Below, one piece after another: positions 34,131-45,304 of a DNA stretch of 64,000 bases. Each line of letters starts with the position of its first letter. Position 1 is the stretch's first letter. Under the pieces are notes generated by a model, which saw nothing but the letters and a program-made list of their open reading frames with translations, searched no databases and was not told the origin of the DNA. A program made the position numbers and the translations under genes. Source of the stretch: Welwitschia mirabilis (Eukaryota > Gnetophyta > Gnetopsida > Welwitschiales); contig JBOZIK010000001.1 in NCBI GenBank assembly GCA_051453625.1, positions 232,280,569-232,344,568 on the forward strand, written 5' to 3'.

Positions 34131-35127
34131 TGAAGGCTTTTACATGGACGTTCGTGGTAAGACAGCATCTACAGGGATGGCAAGTAATATGAGCATGAGC
34201 CAACCATTTTTCAAGACATGCCCTACGAAAGATGCGGCAGTAACGCTTGAGTTCTCTAAACCTGTTCTCTTTCTGGAATCTGCGTATTTTGCACCTGCAA
34301 AAGCAACCATGTACTCTCGGGACGCTGGATTTTTCGAAAGAAAAGAAGCCGCTAGAGGTATCGATTGTGAGAAGGAAGATTTCATCAATTTTGAGTCTAA
34401 AAACAGTGAGCTGAGCATTGTTCGACGAAATGCTTTCACACGACGAACATTCAACTCCATTGGTGTAAAACCAATTCCTGTTCCTGAATGCAATTCGGAG
34501 GTAAAACCATCGCCTTTCTTAACAAGAGTGTCTGTGGGTTATACACATGGTCTGTATCCTCAACCTTTGAGGAGATGAAAAAGAATATGGTCCATAACGA
34601 CACAGAATGATACTTCGAAACCACCTTACGGTCTTAAATTTTTAAAAACATATGAATCATAAGTCAAGAAAAGAATACAACAAAATTCTGATTAAGCCTG
34701 TTATTTCTCGGGGTGCCTAAGCGGTCAGCGCCCTGTTTGGAATTTAGTCACCATTACGGGAAGAGCAGTTGCTCAATGACAAATGTGCCCCCCTGCAAAT
34801 GCCTTTTGTACCATAAAGCTATCAAACCCTAATAGACCTGCACTTACGCCAAAAAAATGAACACGTATGCATGCCGATTTCATCCCGCTCCCGGATTCTG
34901 TGCTCTCTCATTTCTTTGAGTTGCGGAATTCCCACAAAAACCTTGGAATCGTCGCGTAGGAAAGCAGATCCTTCTGCCACAGAAGATTTCAAACATTTTT
35001 CAAATACATGCAATCGATTCAGCATAAACAACGGACAACAGTCCGTATCCGCTAAATATAAAGCAAGTCCGTTAGGGCTAACGCTGATCCATCCCTTACA
35101 GAAATATTGTATCCCCAAAGATTCCAT
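34131..35127 (-). pseudogene. Candidate two-exon cellular gene or remnant, unrecognised product
   Basis: The first open part (35127 down to about 34850) includes GWISVSPNGLALYLADTDCC and DDSKVFVGIPQLKEMREHRI. It ends at TGGC|GTAAGT, a strong plant donor. The second open part follows the acceptor ACCCACAG at about 34532 and continues to about 34140, including MELNVRRVKAFRRTMLSSLF and NGWLMLILLAIPVDAVLPR. Phase fits: the donor leaves one base and the acceptor supplies two, so the frame is kept. A TAA at 34140-34142 ends it, or it may be the GT of a third junction (AT|GTAAAAG). A hydrophobic open stretch (TIAGILGGFLAGGSSKAELG onward) continues in the same frame to about 33957. GC is higher than in the flanks. 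Product unknown; possibly a targeting peptide then membrane segments. Confidence 0.4.
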
Positions 35128-35231
35128 GAAATATCGATTCCGAGTAAAAACAGGACGTAAATGTCAAAGGCAAGTGATAAATCTTGTTTACGAGATTTTT
35201 TGTTTCCCGGTACATTATTTCTAATGTTACG

Positions 35232-35874
35232 CGATGATAAGTGACTTTGGTGGTTTAACAGTGATTTAACCGAGTTTAAGCTAAACCTAATGACTTGACC
35301 TAATTTGACCATGATTGACCAAATTTGACTAGGTCTAACAGTGGTTGACTAACTTTGACTGACTTTGACTGAGTTTAATTTAACTTGGTTTTTGGCTGTA
35401 TTCTTTGATTGTTTTTACTTTTCTTGATTGAGTTATTGATTAAATTTGACTACTTGACGAAGTTTGACTTGTTTTGCTCTGACTACATTGGATTGAGTTT
35501 GACTCAGTTTGACTAGGTTTAACTAGCTTTGAATGTTGTGTCTTGGTAATACACGATGATAAGTGACTTTGGTGGTTTAACAGTGATTTGAACGAGTTTA
35601 AGTTAAACCTAATGACTGGACCTGGTTTGACCATGCTTGACCAAATTTGACTAAGTTTGACTGTGGTTGACTAACTTTGACTAGCTTTGACTGAGTTTAA
35701 TTTAACTTGGTTTTTGGCTGTTTGACATTATTTGACTATTTTTACTTTTTTTGATTGAGTTGTTGATTAAGTTTAACTACTTTATGAAGTTTGACTTGTT
35801 TTGTTCTGACTACATTAGATTGAGTTTGACTTAGTTTGACTAGGTTTGACCAGCTTTGAATGTTGTGTCTTGGT
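35232..35874. repeat. Tandem duplication (period 322 bp) packed with TTGAC cores
   Basis: Units 35232-35547 and 35554-35874 align end to end from CGATGATAAGTGACTTTGG to GAATGTTGTGTCTTGGT. By hand count the two units hold 25 TTGAC pentamers on the plus strand, 23 of them followed by C or T (TTGAC[CT], the W-box core bound by WRKY factors). Many lie at 8-13 bp spacing in a GTTTGACTNNN pattern, so the region began as a short tandem array. Whether it has any regulatory role is unknown. Confidence 0.85.
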
Positions 35875-35958
35875 TAGGTTAGATAGTTTGTCTATTTGAT
35901 ATGTAAATGATCTTGAGTTTCGACTATCATATTAAATACGGTTTTGTTATGTGTAGGG

Positions 35959-35966
35959 TATAAAAG
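35959..35966 (+). promoter_or_regulatory. TATA-box candidate
   Basis: TATAAAAG within GTGTAGGGTATAAAAGAGG lies about 85 bp downstream of the TTGAC-rich repeat. A start near 35990 (TCATA) would fit plant spacing. No clear coding region follows within 500 bp. Confidence 0.35.
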
Positions 35967-36499
35967 AGGTCACCAAATTAAAACTCTCATAATCATATTG
36001 TTTTCATCTAAGCAAAAAGGTTTCACCATCACATATATTCCCAGCTTTTTTGTTTTTTTGTTTCAAATTCAGACATAAAAGTATAGCAAATTCTTTTGTC
36101 AATGTATTACCTAAACCTTTGCATATGCTAATTTCCCCCATCCCCCAATGCTAATTCCTTATAAAGTTTAGGCCTTAATAATAATACATGAGAACAAATA
36201 ATGTAAATTTAACCTTAGCGAAAGTAATACATACATAGAAGATGTCTCAAGCAACTCATCCGAGTAGCCCACATACCCCAATCACTTTAAATCAGATTTA
36301 AAAAAAAAAATGGATCCCTTTGGGTTAGAACATTAAATACTCATACACCTTAAAACTAAGTTGCCATTGTCATTTTAATAAACCAAGGGTATCTAAGTTC
36401 GAGAGATTCAATACTATAGTGTACAAATGATAGTTAAATGCATTACATAAACATAACCTGCTTATGTTGAAACTCTCCACCCTTTTCTTTCTTGAAAAC

Positions 36500-37690
36500 T
36501 TAGATTCTCCCTGTCACGTTTTCCTACCGCTTCGCTGGCCTGCTATGATGTTGCAACCCCCCTGCAATGCTGTCATTTCTGCCTGCTATAAATGCTATCT
36601 TTGATCTGCTTGCTAACGCCTTACGCGTGCTGGTGCTTTGCAGGTGCTTTTGCTTCTCTGTTTTTGACGCTCTTCTCTGCGTTCTCTCCTGATGTGCTAT
36701 TTTCCTGGGATCGTTTTTGACGCCATTTTGGTTTTTGCTTCTGTGCTGTGTTCTCTCACTGTCTGTTGACGTCGCTTTCTTCCCTTGTTTTCCTGCGTCT
36801 CTCGTTTTTTTTTTTCTCTGCGCGTTTTTGCGCCCCAATGCTGTCCCTATGGTGCTTTGTTGTTGCGCCTTCGCCGCCTGCTTCGCCACCTGCTTCGCCG
36901 CCTTGTCTCTGTGCCTCGCTCCTGCGGCTGACCTACCTCTGCTCTGCCGCACTCGCCCCTTGCGTTTGACTGCAATTTCTCCCCTTCGACCTTCTTCTGT
37001 CCACGTTTACTGTGGCCTTCCGTTTTTTTGCTGTCCGTTTTTCTCTGTGAATGACGCTCTCCTCTAATCCGCTGCATCTCCCATCCTTTTCTGGTTTCGG
37101 GGCATCTCAGTTTCAGGCACCACCCTAACAGTCGGTGCCGCCCTTCTTCTGCGGCACCTTGGGGTGCGCATTTCAATTACAAATCTCTCGCCATGGATCG
37201 CTTTTGTTCCTGGCCGATGTGAGTGCTCTAAGGAACGATGGGGATGGAGACAAGCTTTTGGCTTTGAATCTGAAGAGAAATTCACGTGGATTTACGGAAG
37301 TGCGGCCTTACTCAACTTCTTAATGGACTTATCGACGGCATCGACTTCTCCTTCGTACTTATCTTTCTCTAAGACTTCAAAATGAGAGAAAAGAAGATAC
37401 ACCTGCAAGCTGCAAGACTTTTTGGATCTCAGTTGCATTTTTTTTTTTTTGTTAACCTCCCCCATAGCTACAATAGCTCTCCTCTGCTGCAGAGGAAGCT
37501 CTCATGTCACTGCTCCAAAAATGCGATAGATAAACGCCGCCACAGAATACCCATGCCTCCACCAGGATCCCATTCATCTGCCCGCTCGCCAAAAGTCCCA
37601 CTATTAAAAATACCATCGCACTGAAGATGTGCACACTGATGGCAGTTTCAGATAAATCAGCATCATGAAGGGGTGTTATCAAGCAAGAAA
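36500..37690. other. Pyrimidine- and CpG-rich island with overlapping uninformative ORFs
   Basis: Base composition changes sharply here: C and G rise and the plus strand becomes pyrimidine-rich, with a short direct repeat of CGCCNCCTGCTTCGCC near 36870-36900. Open frames exist on both strands (for example 36524-36952 minus, rich in Lys/Arg/Gln, and 36717-37067 plus, rich in Cys/Leu/Phe) but mirror the base skew. 37164-37385 plus and 37452-37682 minus have more even composition; the latter has a hydrophobic stretch (SAMVFLIVGLLASGQMNGIL). None matches a family I know. It could be a gene 5' region or a retroelement LTR. Confidence 0.4.
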
Positions 37691-38985
37691 CCTCATACCA
37701 ATTGTTGTTATTGGAAGCCTTTACACGGCATTAAAAAAGAAATTAAGAGAAAAACTACATAGAATTAACTTCCAAAGGCATACATCCTTACCCCATGTCA
37801 AATTGGCGTAAATGGTAATGTATTATTTATCATCAATTTTTAATTTGATTTCTATATAAAGTAATCTCAATTTTTTTTTTATTTCTCACATTTGATTCAT
37901 AAATCTCTCCTTAAAATCTTGTTTCCACCTTTTAAACATAAACATATCACCTAATTATTTAAAAACGTACATTATTCAATTTCATACCATGCATTTAAAT
38001 TTACAAAATAATATATAAAAATTTAATAAACTTTACTAAATTCTAATAATTGATAATACAAATTAATGATTAATTAGTTTAGAATCTTCATACAGAGTGG
38101 TCATTCAAATAAAAATATGCTTACAATTTAAAAATAATGTGAAGCTGAAGCAAAGTGGATTTAATAATTCTCATGTTTCATAAAGTGTTAACAAATCATA
38201 TGGATGATCCCAACAAATATAATTGTTTATGAAAGAGGTTTTATCAAAATCCTATGACAACAAAGTAAAAGAGACTTATCAATATTGAATGACATCAAAA
38301 GTAGTAATAGGCTAGGCTTATCAACACAAAATTATATACTTTGATGTTTCTATCCTCTTTTTGCATTGTAAAGCTTAATGAAGTAGGTTGGAATGCGATT
38401 TTTGAAGCCTATAAAGAAATTAAATCTCATAGGCCAAAGGTTTAGGAAATAGGGAATATATCACATTTACTATTTTTATTATTATGGTATGAAGTAGGTT
38501 TTAATTTTAATATAACTATGCCTTTTTATTATTTAAGTAGGTTTATAAAAGACAATAAGTTTGGATAATTTCTACATAGTAGAACTCCTTGCTTTCTTAA
38601 TTTTGATATGGGCTAATTACTAAAACAATGTTACTTCATTTTTCTTAATTTGAAATTGTAGCAAAAAGACTTTCATAAAAAGTGTATTAAAGAAGAAGGA
38701 AAGATGTTGAGCTTGAAACCTTTAATGATTATACCTCAGTTGAAAGTATACTCATCATGATACTTGATTTCTTGTATCATGATACTTGATTTCTTGTATT
38801 TACTAAAAAAATGATACTTGACTCTTTTAATTCTTCAAGTAAAGTAACATCAGGGCTATGAATAATGAAGAGTACTTTGAGTGTTTGTAAAATGGAAACA
38901 ATAAAAATTCTTTTAATTATATTTTACGTAATAATTTTTTTGAATCTCTATTTAAGAATATTACCACTCTTTATATTTTCTTATA
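37690..38985. other. AT-rich, nothing recognised except a 22-bp tandem duplication
   Basis: A perfect tandem duplication of ATCATGATACTTGATTTCTT (plus GT) occupies 38754-38775 and 38776-38797. No coding features seen. Confidence 0.6.
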
Positions 38986-38989
38986 GATC

Positions 38990-40100
38990 CATTGCTATCT
39001 TTTAATAATAAAAAGTTTTATAACTAAACTCAATGCAATTTTTAAACTATAAAGCATTAATATTTGCATGTTTGATTATTTCAAAATCCTTTCTACTAGT
39101 AGAGATTTGGAACCCATCCATGGTAACTACTATTTTAGATATTGGAGTCTTCATCATCATTATATTATCCTTTTTGCTTATAAATGGATACCAGATTTCA
39201 ATCTAGATTTACTTAATTATATTAAAATTCCTTGTTGGCTTAAAATAGAAATATTATAATCATTTTTCAAATGGTGTAGTAGGATATTATTTCTCTTATT
39301 TGTTAATCATGAGATTACATAATTTTCATCACCTAACGGTACTCCCCATACATGTTACTTTCTAGAGATCAATTTATAAAATAAGAAGAAAGAATTAAAA
39401 CTTGAGGTGGGTAATGCAACATATATGCAAAAAGTTACATATTATAATATGACAATATGCCATCATAATGGTCATTTAGAGGGCCATACGATGTATGATT
39501 TACTAACATTAAATGAGAAAGGGGCTTGGGAGAAGTAACATTTTTGTACTAGAAAAATAAAAAAGAGAATAGTTATTACTTCTTTAATACTTAATACCTT
39601 TTCTCGAACCTCTAATAGGCATTAAATCATTTTTGATCTAATGGTATAAACCCTTCCTTAACTTTAAAAAGGAAAAGAAAGGTTTGAAAAATCATTTTGC
39701 TTTATGGCATCTAATAATGCTTCTTTGAATTCTAATTTTATTAATTCAAATGTAAATATAGAAGGATTTCATTTGGATAAACATAATAAACAAAAAAAAG
39801 CTATAAAAAGACTTAAACAAAAATCTGGATAACTCATAATATTAACTAGATAATTAATTTTTATTTCAATATTCCTACTTTGAATAATAGGTGTGTTGTT
39901 AATAGTAATATAAAATGTGAAATGAGAATGATTCAAGATACAAAATAGGGCCTTCATTTCTTTCTGAATAATGTTATTTATTTTGTGGAATGTAAAAGGC
40001 CTTGGAAATAACCTTCAAATTTTAGATTCCTATGGAAAATCAATAAATATTAGATCTTATGAAATGTAACTTTAATGAAAAATGATATTTTAAGTCTACC
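38990..40100 (+). pseudogene. LINE (L1-type) remnant: ORF1-like and start of ORF2
   Basis: 39068-39259 reads MFDYFKILSTSRDLE, then KWIPDFNLDLLNYIKIPCWL. This resembles the DUF4283 segment of plant L1 ORF1 (W.P.F.P.......P.W.RL). About 150 bp on, TYYNMTICHHNGHLEGHTMY resembles its zinc knuckle (C..C...GH....C) with Cys positions lost. At 39971 an ATG gives MLFILWNVKGLGN, the typical beginning of the ORF2 endonuclease (..WN.RGLG). Stops follow at once. No poly-A tail is visible. Each match is short, but the order and spacing agree with a LINE. Confidence 0.5.
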
Positions 40101-43100
40101 TTCTCTAGGTATTACGTTGCCTCCACTTGTGCTAGCTGATTTAGTTTATCATTTATGTTTTATGATAAAACTTTTAAATTAATGGCCAAAAATTTATCTA
40201 AAAGAATATGAATTAGGCAATAATAATTTTTGAGGCATTTATTATTAGTTGAATAGATATCCTTATCCTATTTAACAACAACCTTTTAATAAATCTTAAA
40301 GCATTATATGTCCTTATGAAGGGAAAACTTAAGTTTAAGATATAAAATCTCATATTTATATGCATTATTTGAATACTTGAAGAGTAAATAATATGATCTA
40401 TGAAAAGAAGTACTAGCTACAATTGGATATCAACTAAATTTAGATCACAATTTGTATCAACTAATTTAATTATTTGAAAACATGATGGATGATGCAAAAT
40501 AATTTAAGCTTCAATACCTATTCTTGAATGGGCTCCATCAAAGTGAAGATTCTAAAGAGAAAATGTTGACTATGTGGATATTAAGTTAAGATTGGTAATC
40601 TCTTATGAAATAATACACAAGTTGTTCAAGTTATTTTTATCCTTTACAACTATATTAACACCACTATAGTAACATAATGTGTTATATGTGGCTTACTATG
40701 TAGCAAAATTGTCTTAGGACTTTTATTATAAGAAAGTAATGTATGTGAAAGATTAGTGGATATGTATCCTTGTAAACCCTCAGCCTAGTTTCTACTAAGA
40801 AACAAACTATTTATTACATGAAAATCAACAGCTTGAATATTGATAACCCAAAAGGCTTTAAGGTCTATAATCATCACTAGTTTTATGAATGATCTTAAAC
40901 TTAATAAAATGAACCTAATTTAGTTTGTAATATGATCTTTCAACAGTAAGTCTCATTTGTTTGAAGATGGATAATGGCATTAAAGCCATCAAAAAGATGT
41001 TAACTACTTTATTTGTACTAACTACTAGGGGTAGCGGAAGGGATTGTTGGACCCTAAAAGAGAGTTTTACTAGAAAATATTAAAAATACAAAATCATATT
41101 TCAGAGAGATAAAAAAACTTAGAAACCATGAGAGAATAGAGGAAAAGCTACTAAGTGATAGCAAAAAGTAGCAGAACTACTTAAAAAAAAAAAAAAACTT
41201 TGAAAATAATTAGGTAGATTGTAAAAACTTGCATGAGCATGATGAGAAGTGAAAAATAATATTTAGAAGGTTATCCATATCAAGATGAATATGTGCTACT
41301 TAATGAAAAATTTAAAGATAAACACACTACAAAATATTATATCACTCTTCAATGTAAAAAAAAAAGTAGGAGACTACATATATCAAAAAACTGGATTGTA
41401 ATGCCATTTTCAAATAGAACATAAAATAATAGGATGAATAATATTTCAAAGAAATTGATAACTCTAATTAACAATGGAAAGGTAAACCAAAAAACACCAT
41501 CAAATGAGTGATAGAAAAACCTTCAAACAGTAATTTGTCCACTTCTAAGCATAACAATAAAGGGTGAATGGCCAAAAGACATTTAAATTCATCCAAATTT
41601 GCAATGACTCCATTCAAATTCTTAGTCCTTATAAAAACAAAATCATGGTCATAACAAAACTTAAAATAGATATAGTAAACCTTAATTTGAGATGGATCCA
41701 AAATTAAAAGGACAAACCCTTATGAATTGAGATTCGTAATAGTGTAACTTCTATTAAATAGATCCATGGCAGCATAAATTAGTGCTAATGAGTTCAAGGT
41801 TGAACTGAGTCATAACTTTGAATTTAAATTAAATTTTGGACATAACTCAAAATTTTGATTCAAAACATATATAAGCTAGAGTGAAGAAAATTTAGACCTA
41901 AAAAATTTCATCTTAAGTTTTAAATGTGATTCAAATGTGATTATACCATCATGTTTTATTTCAAATATATGAAACTTTTCATGATTATCTAAGATAGACT
42001 AATGTGCCAAAACCTTTAAATAATTTTTATAAATAGTAAAGATCTCTATTTTATAGATAAACTATAGTGTTGAGTGATGTTTTGTAAAAGCAAGAACATT
42101 CTTATGTTTTATCTAATATAGAAAATATAGAATCATACTTAGAGTTAAAAAATAATTTTATTGTAAAAACTTTTATATGAATTATTACTAATTTCACATC
42201 CTACTAAAAATATAGAGTAACATGTAAAATACGTAGTCCGTTATGTGGCTAAGAATCAAAGATAAACTTGCAATCAAGATTTTTCTTTTTAAGATTTTAC
42301 AAGCATGTAAGTTTAATTAATTCTTAAATTTTTTAAAAAATTCTTAAATTTTTTAAAAATTTTTCTTCTCAATAAATGACTAATAAACATAAGCTAAATT
42401 TTAAACTTAAATGCTTGAAAGATCATGATGAAACCAAATAGATGAATTAACTAATGTGCTGATAACATAGATAACTCGATTGATATAATTAAAAATAATA
42501 TTTTTTCAAGAAAACTAGAGTGGATAAGGGAAACAACAAATAAAAGAAAAAACCACTCCTAAACCAAGAACTTGCTTAAGTATCCTTGCATTTCAAATTG
42601 TCAATATTCTATTTAACTTTATGTTTTTGAATTAAGAGATATTCATGCTACTTAATCTCATTTGATCTTTAAACAATTAAAATTAATGTTTATAATCTAA
42701 TCTATTAATGTAAGGTACTAAAAATTTATCATATCATTTGAACTAAGTCTTGTATCACGTGGATCTTTATTACAATTTGCATTATTTTATCATGAAAGAT
42801 TAGGTTCTTTACCATATGGATAGCTAAATTATTATTCACTTACCAATTTTTTACTCTTTTTTTTGGAAGTTTTAAGATCTCTAGAAACTTTCATACCTAG
42901 ATCAATTTTATTTGATGAATTATCACATTATTTTATCTTTTGGATCCCCATGAAATAAGTGAAAACATTAATAATGTAAGTTATCCAATTATAGACTTCC
43001 TTCTATCCTAACAATTATTAAAGTCAAAATGTAAGAATGCTTTTAGTTTAAAGTTTTTATCCTATTAAAATAGTAGGTTATGATCCTTTGTTTCTCTTAA

Positions 43101-43815
43101 AAACTTTAAGACTCTAGTAGACAGATTTCAATAGCTCTATTTTGTTTAATCATATATGTGACTAACGTTCTAATTACATGTGAAATGTGTTGTAAATTAT
43201 TTTCACACGACGTTAAATTTGTTTTGATTTAATTTTTTATTATGACTAACTAATGTCTTAATGCCCTCTTTATAGCACTAAAAAATGTTTATATCTATTT
43301 TGCTTGTAATAAGATTTTATTTTAATTCAATTGATAAAGTACTTCAAGATACAACATCAATTCAAAAGTTGAAACAGAAAATGACACTATAATTTATTAT
43401 GATCATAAAACTAAGCAATTTATGGTTTGCAACCTAGGCTATTTTATCTATCACCAAAGATATTCTACGATGATAATGAAAAACGTGATAAACAAAATCA
43501 AGTTATCCTTCAAGGGAGCAATGTGTTCTATTTTCCATTAAATCCTAAAATTTCATTAACACCTTAGACTTTAAGACTTTAAGGAAAAAAAACATAAATT
43601 TGATCTATAAAGATTTGTTTTTCATAAGAGAGCATGTTTACAAAAAACCTCTTAAAATTCCTTGGAGTGAAAATAATTTCAACAATCTAGCTTATGAACA
43701 GTAAATACAAATGTGATGCTTTTGAAAACACTAGATGAAATTACTAAGGCATGTAGTAGAACATAATTTCTCTATTAAATTTTATTTAATAAAAGATTTA
43801 ACTTTTTCATACATG
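40101..43815. other. AT-rich, no recognised gene
   Basis: Mostly degenerate sequence, probably the rest of the LINE and other old repeats. One minus-strand open stretch, 41468-41701, reads MDPSQIKVYYIYFKFCYDHD and further with mixed composition; I cannot place it. A small tandem duplication TTCTTAAATTTTTTAAAAA lies at 42320-42358. Confidence 0.5.
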
Positions 43816-43990
43816 CATTAACTGAGTAACTGAGAAGGCCCTTCTTTATGATGTGCATTTCAGCTGTACACCTCAATGCATTAACTGAGAAGGCCCTTCT
43901 TTATAGATAATCTTAGCGAATGAGGCAGTTTAGCTAATTCGCTAAGATTATCTATATGCTCATACATTAACTGAGAAGGCCCTTCTTTAT
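43816..43990. repeat. Three-copy CATTAACTGAGAAGGCCCTT repeat with a perfect 20-bp hairpin
   Basis: The 26-bp unit, ending TTCTTTAT, occurs at 43816-43849 (with an inserted ACTGAGTA), 43879-43904 and 43965-43990. Each holds an 11-bp near-palindrome GAAGGCCCTTC. Between copies 2 and 3, the arm 43902-43921 (TATAGATAATCTTAGCGAAT) is the exact reverse complement of 43937-43956, with a 15-base loop. Confidence 0.9.
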
Positions 43991-43997
43991 TCACTTC

Positions 43998-44315
43998 TCC
44001 TATCGCATGCTCCCTCACAGCTTAACTGTACTGTAGCCTTCCCTTTGTCTCTCAGCCTCTCCTCTTCTCCAAATTGCGGCACGTTCTTTCCTCCAACCTG
44101 CAACTTTCTCCCTCATTAGCTCTATTACCTGCACCAGACAAGTGTTTTCTTGTTCAGCGCTCTGCAAAACACGTTGCAGATGCCAAAATCCTTTCAATTA
44201 TTTAGAAACTCCCTTGAAGCCCAACCTCCCCTCTTCGTTTAACAGTTGGTTCAAACAGATGAAGGCATTCAATCAATTCTTAAATTGTAAAGCATACTCC
44301 TTCCTCCATTCCGCA
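43998..44315 (-). pseudogene. Broken coiled-coil-like ORF fragment
   Basis: One minus-strand frame of about 100 codons reads AEWRKEYALQFKN, stop, LNAFICLNQLLNEEGRLGFK, stop, LKGFWHLQRVLQSAEQENTC, then LVQVIELMREKVAGWRKERA and AIWRRGEAERQREGYSTVKL and a natural stop. Only two stops (TGA, TAA) interrupt an otherwise helical, charged sequence rich in Glu, Arg and Gln. This looks like the end of a cellular coiled-coil or structural protein. No intron signals were resolved and I cannot name the family. Confidence 0.4.
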
Positions 44316-45294
44316 TTTTTTTCATACATGTTTTTCCTTAGTGCCTGGCAGTGTGTCAGTCATCCGCGTTTCTCCCCTTTCACTAGAACGACTTGTTCCA
44401 ACCGCTTTTCCCTTTGCAGCGTGTGCTAGATGGCCAGAGCAGATGCAACCCGTCCTGTTGAGAGAGTATAGAAATTTCATATAACCTCGTCCCTCCTCTC
44501 TCAAGGGCGTTTTCAGTGGCGCTTGCAAATGCAACGCCCTTTTCTCCTCTCTCCTCTGGAGATCCCTCTGTGATATGCACAGCCTGACGCACGACCAATG
44601 CTCCTTATATTATCCTTTCTTGGTAATGCGTAGGACGCTCGAAAGCGCATTGTAGGCGCATGCATACCACCTTACCGTAAACAAGCGAAATCCCCGGACT
44701 GCATTCTGACAGTGCTAACACCTATGTCTGATGTCCGCTTTTGGCTGTAGCTTCCTCCTCCCCGCATTGTTATTCTTTGTATGTGCAATACCAGAAACGG
44801 CGAACAAAACCGTTTACTGAGTTACCAAATTACTCACTTTAAATACGAAGCAGCTAAACCGCCTCTCACTCCTATTAAATTTGTGTACTGCATGCATTGG
44901 GGTGATGACATTGCATGCAATGTAAGGAGTAAACAGGTCAACAGTAACAGCCTAACTGGTTATGGTGAAAACTTGGAAGAGGTCCTTAGTCCAAGTTTAT
45001 AAGATGGCCCCTGTTTTTTTCCTTTATTTCATGAATCCCATTTATTGGATTATGCGCACATTCATATTTATAAGCCTAAACTCCCTACCTAGCCTTGCCA
45101 AATAAATGATCAATGTAGTTCAATTAGTAAGACTCCATTTGGAAACCTACATACATGGCTATAAAGAGGTAGTGAAATATTAGATAGGTATAATCAAGAT
45201 AGCCCTTTTCTTATACATGTTTAAGATAATTTAGGTATGTATAAATATTAATTAGATAAGCAAATTATTAAAGGAGTAATATGATTGGGGGTGC
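44316..45294. other. GC-rich flank, RY-motif cluster and candidate upstream region
   Basis: 44320-44600 has open frames on both strands that mirror each other and are not credible. CATGCAT at 44659-44665 and two TGCATGCA octamers at 44889-44896 and 44912-44919 are RY-type motifs, here 15 bp apart flanking GGGGTGATGACAT. The plus-strand ORF 44781-45002 has no recognised product. Confidence 0.45.
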
Positions 45295-45304
45295 TATATA
45301 AAAG
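45295..45304 (+). promoter_or_regulatory. TATA-box candidate
   Basis: TATATAAAAG preceded by GGGGGTGC is a close match to the plant TATA consensus. The first open frame of any length starts at 45801, so the link is uncertain. Confidence 0.3.

Noticed and set aside
34075-34578. Plus-strand ORF of 167 codons
   Set aside because: It overlaps the minus-strand candidate exon. The minus strand has a better case (phase-compatible donor and acceptor, hydrophobic segment), while the plus reading shows no motif.
36524-36952. Minus-strand ORF rich in Lys, Arg and Gln
   Set aside because: Its composition mirrors the pyrimidine-rich plus strand; no motifs; probably chance.
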